Shown here: piece after piece, positions 14,212 through 18,407 of the stretch
Numbering within the stretch: position 1 is the first letter of the stretch
How the letters are laid out: each line of letters begins with the position of its first letter
Notes under the pieces: model-generated
The model's input: only the letters and a program-made list of their open reading frames with translations
What the model was told of the DNA's origin: nothing
Databases searched by the model: none
Program-made: the position numbers and the translations under genes
NCBI GenBank assembly: GCA_964361075.1
Contig: CAYHZL010000052.1
Coordinates: forward strand, 1 to 18,407
DNA: 18,407 bases
DNA from: CAYHZL01 sp964361075
GTDB taxonomy: Bacteria > Bacteroidota > Ignavibacteria > UBA10030 > UBA8401
Direction of reading: 5' to 3'

Positions 14212-14345
14212 GTCATTGCGAGGAAGCGAAGCGACCGAAGTCCCAAAGGGATCCCCTTGGGACAATCTTTCAACTAAAAAGAAAAAGCAAGATTGTGCCG
14301 AAGGCATTCCGTTGGAACTTCGCCAAAAAAACGGCTCGCAATGAC
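14212..14345. repeat. Composite palindromic element (GTCATTGCGAGG...CGCAATGAC) between hypB and hoxE
   Basis: The ends are GTCATTGCG (14212-14220) and CGCAATGAC (14337-14345), perfect inverted 9-mers. Nested inside are GTCCCAA..TTGGGAC (14240-14263) and ACAATCTT / AAGATTGT (14262-14269 and 14289-14296). The outer sequence is the widespread GTCATTGCGAGGnnGCGAAGCGAC type of dispersed repeat. About 134 bp, no ORF, non-autonomous. It would be transcribed as a long folded RNA within the operon. Confidence 0.8.
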
Positions 14346-14409
14346 ACTGATGTTAAGTTTTTGAGATGGCTTGAAGTAAAAATTTCAAAGAATATTTCGA
14401 ATACTAATT

Positions 14410-14955
14410 ATGGAACCTACCAAACCTCAATCTAAATCACCGGCTCATCCCAGCGGTGATAATCGTTTTAAATTACTCGATCGAACAATAACCAAACACA
14501 GCTCGCGCGGAGATGCGTTGATTGAAGTGCTGCATTCTGCTCAAGGAATTTTCGGATATCTCGAAAATGATTTGCTGATCTACATTGCACACGCGCTCAA
14601 AATTCCGCCAAGCAGAGTGTACGGCGTGGCAACATTTTATCATTTCTTCAATCTCAAGCCGAAAGGTGAACATACGGCAGTATTGTGTATGGGCACGGCA
14701 TGTTACGTGAAAGGCGCGGCTGAAATTGAAAAAGCGCTCGAGCGCCATTGCAAAATAAAATTTGGCGAAACAACACACGATAAAAAAATTTCACTTGTCT
14801 CGGCTCGGTGTGTCGGCTCGTGCGGGTTGGCGCCTGTATGTGTGATGGATAATACTGTACATGGAAAATTGACACCGCAAGAAGCAGTCAACAAAATAGA
14901 GTTATGGGAAAACAGAACCTTGATCGAAAAAAAATCTGAAGAGGTACCAGTATGA
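14410..14955 (+). CDS. hoxE: Bidirectional hydrogenase diaphorase subunit HoxE (NuoE-like [2Fe-2S] protein)
   Basis: 181-aa cytoplasmic electron-transfer subunit of the thioredoxin-fold [2Fe-2S] family (NuoE/HoxE). The N-terminal part has the HoxE-like pattern HPSGDNRFKLLD...ALIEVLHSAQGIFGYLE and IPPSRVYGVATFYHFF. The cluster ligands are C93-x4-C98 (CMGTAC) and C134-x3-C138 (CVGSC), all present. It passes electrons between HoxF and the hydrogenase part or another acceptor. No good ribosome site precedes ATG 14410, unlike hoxF, so translation may be weak or depend on upstream RNA structure. It overlaps hoxF by four bases (ATGA), indicating coupled translation. NuoE of complex I is the alternative, but the closest motifs and the hypB neighbour favour HoxE. 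Confidence 0.88.
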   Translation: MEPTKPQSKSPAHPSGDNRFKLLDRTITKHSSRGDALIEVLHSAQGIFGYLENDLLIYIAHALKIPPSRVYGVATFYHFFNLKPKGEHTAVLCMGTACYVKGAAEIEKALERHCKIKFGETTHDKKISLVSARCVGSCGLAPVCVMDNTVHGKLTPQEAVNKIELWENRTLIEKKSEEVPV

Positions 14956-16586
14956 CAATTGAAGATTTGCATGAGATTGCGGAAGAAGAACGCAACCGAC
15001 AATCGCAATTCAAACATCGAATTTCGTATTGCTCTGCGGCGGGATGTCTTTCGTGTGGCAGCGAAGAAATTAAAAAGACATTGAAGCAAGCATTGAAAGA
15101 TGAAAATTTAGAAAAAGAGTGCGAAGTGTTCGGCACGGGTTGTATGGGATTGTGCGGTGAAGGTCCGTTGGTGAAGGTGCTTTCAGACGAAACATTGTAT
15201 CAAAATGTTGATGAGGCATCAGCGAAAAAAATTATTCATCAACATATTCTAGAAAACAAACCGTTCGAAGAAAAAAAATGCGATACGAGCAAACCGTTCT
15301 TTGCTGCGCAGCAAAAGATTGTATTGGAAAATTGCGGCAAAATAAATTCAGAAAGAATTGAAGAATATATTGCCGCCGACGGATACGAAGCGCTTGCCAC
15401 AGTAATTTCCGAAATGCAGCCGAATGAAGTTGTGGAAGAAATCCGCAAGAGCGGTTTGCGCGGGCGCGGCGGTGCAGGGTATTCAACCGGATTAAAATGG
15501 GACATTGTTCGCAAAGCGCAAGGTGAACAAAAATATGTTGTGTGCAATGCTGATGAAGGTGATCCCGGCGCGTTTATGGATCGAAGTGTGTGCGAAGGCG
15601 ATCCGCATCGCATTCTTGAAGGAATGGCAATTGCTGCATACACAGTCGGCGCGAGTGAAGGATATATTTATATTCGTGCAGAATATCCGCTGGCGATTGA
15701 GAGATTAAAACTCGCTATCAAACAAGCGGAACGTATCGGAGTACTCGGCACCAAAATTTTTGAATCGAAATTTAATTTTCACATCGAACTTCGTATTGGT
15801 GCCGGCGCGTTTGTCTGCGGCGAAGAGACTGCATTGCTACGTTCCATACAAGGACGCCGCGGTCGTCCGCGCCCGCGCCCGCCATATCCTTCTGAAAAAG
15901 GATTATGGGGAATGCCAACGCTTATTAACAATGTGGAAACATTCGCCAATGTGGCGCCCATTCTTCGCAACGGCAGCGGATGGTTTGCTTCAATAGGTAC
16001 GGCGAAAAGTGCAGGCACAAAAGTTTTTGCACTTGCCGGAAATATAAAAAACACCGGACTCATCGAAGTGCCGATGGGTATTCCGCTTCGCAAAATTATT
16101 TTTGATATGGGCGGAGGAACACCTGATGGAACAGAATTTAAAGCTGCGCAAACCGGCGGTCCTTCCGGCGGCTGTATTCCGACAGAGCATTTGGATTTGC
16201 CGGTTGATTACGAATCGCTGGCTACAGTCGGTTCTATTATGGGAAGCGGCGGTATGATCGTGATGGATTCAACTTCGAGCATGGTTGATGTTGCAAAATT
16301 TTTTATGCAATTCTGTTTGGATGAATCATGCGGAAAATGTATTCCATGCCGTGTTGGTACGTATCAGATTCATGCACTGCTTGAGAAAATTTCATTAAAA
16401 AAAGCGACGAAAAATGATCTCGCTTTGCTTGAAGAATTGTGTGTAATGGTGAAAGAAACATCGCTCTGCGGACTTGGACAATCGGCACCGAATCCGGTTC
16501 TTTCAACATTAAGATTTTTCAGAAAAGAATATGAAGAATTGCTACAGCCGCTGGAAGAATTTATTGCCGTAGGAGAAGTACAATGA
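14952..16586 (+). CDS. hoxF: Bidirectional hydrogenase diaphorase subunit HoxF (NuoF-like, NADH/FMN-binding)
   Basis: 544-aa flavoprotein that exchanges electrons with NAD(H). Domain order: thioredoxin-like [2Fe-2S] domain (about 20-100) with C27-x4-C32 and C64-x3-C68; NADH/FMN-binding domain with GRGGAGYSTGLKW (171-183) and CNADEGDPGAFMDR (198-211); GAGAFVCGEETAL (283-295); SLBB-like region; [4Fe-4S] domain with C460-x2-C463-x2-C466 and C506. Length and the N-terminal Trx domain match HoxF (about 530-545) rather than plain NuoF (about 430). There is no C-terminal ferredoxin domain as in HndC-type proteins. The ribosome site is GAGGT (14941-14945). It overlaps hoxE upstream and the M1 peptidase gene downstream, each by ATGA. 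hoxU, hoxY and hoxH would be expected next but are not in the window. Alternatives are the diaphorase of a formate dehydrogenase or a stand-alone NAD oxidoreductase. Confidence 0.9.
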   Translation: MTIEDLHEIAEEERNRQSQFKHRISYCSAAGCLSCGSEEIKKTLKQALKDENLEKECEVFGTGCMGLCGEGPLVKVLSDETLYQNVDEASAKKIIHQHILENKPFEEKKCDTSKPFFAAQQKIVLENCGKINSERIEEYIAADGYEALATVISEMQPNEVVEEIRKSGLRGRGGAGYSTGLKWDIVRKAQGEQKYVVCNADEGDPGAFMDRSVCEGDPHRILEGMAIAAYTVGASEGYIYIRAEYPLAIERLKLAIKQAERIGVLGTKIFESKFNFHIELRIGAGAFVCGEETALLRSIQGRRGRPRPRPPYPSEKGLWGMPTLINNVETFANVAPILRNGSGWFASIGTAKSAGTKVFALAGNIKNTGLIEVPMGIPLRKIIFDMGGGTPDGTEFKAAQTGGPSGGCIPTEHLDLPVDYESLATVGSIMGSGGMIVMDSTSSMVDVAKFFMQFCLDESCGKCIPCRVGTYQIHALLEKISLKKATKNDLALLEELCVMVKETSLCGLGQSAPNPVLSTLRFFRKEYEELLQPLEEFIAVGEVQ

Positions 16587-18407
16587 AGAAAATAGTTTTA
16601 AGTATTTTTATTCTGATTTTTATTTTTTCATGCAACAAAACATTTGCTCAAGAAAAAACAATGAGCGGGGCAGACTATTGTTCACTAAAAAAATCCCGCT
16701 TGTCATTTCAAAAGGCTGCAGATTTTTCCGCTGATACGGTGCACACGTTTGATGTGCTGCATTACGCGCTGAACCTCGATATTTATTCGGCGTTTCTCAC
16801 TCCGTTTCCAAAATCATTTAATGGTGAATGTGTCGTTACGTTTCGCCCGGTTGTTCCGCTTTCATCAATTCAATTAAATGCTGTAGTATCATCACTGGGA
16901 ATTGACTCGGTTGCGCTTGCAGGAAAGTCGTTCAAACACATAAATGATACACTGACAATTTATTTGGATACAATTCATACTTCAAACGATACACTGAGTG
17001 TAAAAATTTTCTATCGTCACAAAGATATTTCTGATGGTTCATGGTATGTAAGCAACGGAATGGTTTTTACCGATGCAGAGCCGGAAGGCGCGCGAAGATG
17101 GTTTCCCTGTTGGGATAAACCTTCCGATAAAGCGACAGTGAATTTGACTGCGAAAGTTCCTGCGTCTGTAAAACTTGGTTCAAACGGTCGTCTTGTTGAT
17201 ACCGTACGCGTTGCAGACACACTCTATTATAAGTGGCGAAGCCGCGATCCGATTGCAACATATTTGATTTCACTTGCCGCAAAGGTTGGATACAATCTTG
17301 ATATCGTATATTGGAAAAAATTTTCCAATCCGAATGACAGTATACCAATCTATTTTTATTGGCAGGCAAATGAAACACAAAGTGCGGTAGCAGATATTGA
17401 AACGAAAATTATTCCGATGACAACGCGCTATTCGCAATTGTTCGGCGAACATCCATTCGAAAAAAACGGATTTGCATCGATGAATAATTTATTTACTTGG
17501 GGCGGAATGGAAAATCAAACGCTGACGCATATATATTTCAACGGTTGGCAAAGCGAAAATCTTATTTCGCACGAATATGCGCATCAATGGCTCGGCGATA
17601 TGATTACGTGTGGCACGTGGGCTGATATTTGGTTGAATGAAGGATTTGCAACATACTGCGAGGCGTTGTGGTTCGAGTATACCGGCGGTTATGCAGCATA
17701 CAAAAGCGACATCGTTAATGATGCGAGTTCATATCTCAGTGCAAATCCGGGCTGGCCTATTTATAATCAGGGCTGGGCAACAGCTACACCAAAGGTAAAT
17801 ATATTATTTAATACAGCAACAACGTACTATAAAGGTGCATGTGTGTTGCACATGCTTCGTTATGTATTGGGTGATTCTGTTTTCTTCGCAGCATTGAAAT
17901 CGTATGCAACAGACAGTGTGCGCTTCAAATTTAAAAATGTTGTAACGAAAAATTTTATGACGAAGATGAATGAAGCCGCCGGACAAAATCTTGATTGGTT
18001 TTTTACGGAATGGATTTTGAATCCCAATCATCCTTTGTATGATAATAGCTGGGCAAAGAATTCGGACAGCAAGTCAATCTATTTTAAGACACGGCAAATA
18101 CAAAACACTCCGCCATTTTTTAAAATGCCGATTGAATTGAAGGTAACATTTACTGATGGAACTGATTCGACGTTTCGCGTGATGAATGATTCCAACGGGC
18201 AAGTGTATAATTGGAAATTTCCGAAAGTCGTCAGCACACTTGTGTTCGATCCGAACAACAATATTGTGTTGAAAAAAGATATTCTTCAACTTGTGAATGT
18301 TGCAATGGTGAGTGAGACGCCGTTACAATTTTCGCTTTCGCAAAATTATCCCAATCCGTTTAACCCTTCTACAGTGATCAGTTACACCCTCTCCCCTAAC
18401 CCCTCTC
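16583..18407 (+). CDS. Secreted M1-family zinc aminopeptidase with T9SS sorting domain (3' end cut by window)
   Basis: At least 608 residues, still open at the right edge. The start ATG 16583 overlaps the hoxF stop as ATGA, and AGGAG (16571-16575) gives a strong ribosome site. The signal peptide (MKKIVLSIFILIF...NKTFA, then Q) contains a Cys at 17, but the site is a poor lipobox. The M1 peptidase domain spans about 50-480. It has substrate-binding GGMEN (307-311, a variant of GAMEN), zinc motif H330-E-Y-A-H334 with third ligand E353 in WLNEGFATY, and likely catalytic Y415 in YYKGACVLHMLRY. All catalytic residues are present, so it should remove N-terminal residues from peptides outside the cell. 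The T9SS type A domain begins at N588 (NYPNPFNPSTVI). It is interrupted at the usual loop by the same palindromic repeat as in the gene at 214, where the window ends. Its tie to hoxF is unexpected. Confidence 0.93.
   Translation, partial: MKKIVLSIFILIFIFSCNKTFAQEKTMSGADYCSLKKSRLSFQKAADFSADTVHTFDVLHYALNLDIYSAFLTPFPKSFNGECVVTFRPVVPLSSIQLNAVVSSLGIDSVALAGKSFKHINDTLTIYLDTIHTSNDTLSVKIFYRHKDISDGSWYVSNGMVFTDAEPEGARRWFPCWDKPSDKATVNLTAKVPASVKLGSNGRLVDTVRVADTLYYKWRSRDPIATYLISLAAKVGYNLDIVYWKKFSNPNDSIPIYFYWQANETQSAVADIETKIIPMTTRYSQLFGEHPFEKNGFASMNNLFTWGGMENQTLTHIYFNGWQSENLISHEYAHQWLGDMITCGTWADIWLNEGFATYCEALWFEYTGGYAAYKSDIVNDASSYLSANPGWPIYNQGWATATPKVNILFNTATTYYKGACVLHMLRYVLGDSVFFAALKSYATDSVRFKFKNVVTKNFMTKMNEAAGQNLDWFFTEWILNPNHPLYDNSWAKNSDSKSIYFKTRQIQNTPPFFKMPIELKVTFTDGTDSTFRVMNDSNGQVYNWKFPKVVSTLVFDPNNNIVLKKDILQLVNVAMVSETPLQFSLSQNYPNPFNPSTVISYTLSPNPS
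18389..18407. repeat. Left arm of the REP-like palindrome in the M1 gene sorting domain (cut by window)
   Basis: CCCTCTCCCCTAACCCCTC, the left arm of the element seen complete at 3199-3248, is read as LSPNPS right after SYT, the same place in the sorting domain. The right arm lies beyond the window. Confidence 0.8.

Noticed and set aside
14703..15089. 128-aa minus-strand ORF across the hoxE/hoxF junction
   Set aside because: It overlaps two genes with complete iron-sulfur motifs in the other strand; no domain recognised.
14410..16586. nuoEF of respiratory complex I
   Set aside because: HoxF-type N-terminal [2Fe-2S] domain, HoxE-like N-terminus and the hypB neighbour favour a hydrogenase diaphorase; no other nuo gene is present.
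16583..16651. Lipoprotein signal in the M1 peptidase (Cys17)
   Set aside because: Phe at -2 makes a poor lipobox. A signal peptidase I site before Gln and a T9SS domain fit better.

Overview
The window looks like a chromosomal segment from the Bacteroidota/Chlorobiota superphylum, most likely an Ignavibacteria- or Kryptonia-like bacterium. This is an inference. It rests on five proteins with a type IX secretion (T9SS) type A C-terminal sorting domain of the NYPNPFNPxTxI ... GSFTSVKKMxLxK kind, on signal peptides that all place Gln directly after the predicted cleavage site, and on moderately AT-rich DNA with many interspersed palindromes.

Layout. Bases 1-213 hold the terminator of an upstream gene. 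Bases 214-5444 carry two plus-strand genes for secreted T9SS cargo: a 1072-aa protein with two phospholipase-D-like HKD motifs and a 611-aa LamG-like lectin-fold protein. Bases 5445-6681 are a 1.2-kb non-genic stretch. It contains several palindromic repeats, a terminator, a good sigma-70-type promoter, a possible structured RNA, an (CTAAT)11 microsatellite, a 21-bp degenerate repeat that is open as a heptad-repeat ORF, and a strong Shine-Dalgarno ahead of a small ORF with no start codon. Bases 6682-10310 hold two more T9SS cargo genes: a subtilisin-like (S8) protease and a beta-propeller-like protein. A shared bidirectional terminator separates these from ppdK (pyruvate, phosphate dikinase), which lies on the minus strand at 10422-13172.

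The divergent region at 13173-13536 contains a consensus sigma-54 promoter (TGGCAC-N5-TTGC) with upstream inverted and direct repeats that could bind an enhancer-binding protein. This promoter faces hypB (nickel GTPase for [NiFe]-hydrogenase maturation), hoxE and hoxF (diaphorase subunits of an NAD-linked bidirectional hydrogenase). hoxE and hoxF overlap by ATGA. hoxF in turn overlaps by ATGA the start of a gene for a secreted M1 aminopeptidase with a T9SS domain, which runs off the right edge. The expected hoxU, hoxY and hoxH do not follow hoxF here.

How it fits together. The left half reads as an accessory block for extracellular degradation and binding (nuclease/phospholipase-like, lectin-like, protease), all exported by Sec and then T9SS. 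The right half is central and redox metabolism: PEP/pyruvate interconversion and NAD(H)-coupled hydrogen metabolism under likely sigma-54 control. The most unusual signals are palindromic repeats read in frame inside the sorting domains at the same loop, the translational coupling of a hydrogenase diaphorase gene to a secreted peptidase, and the promoter, RNA and microsatellite module at 6046-6243.
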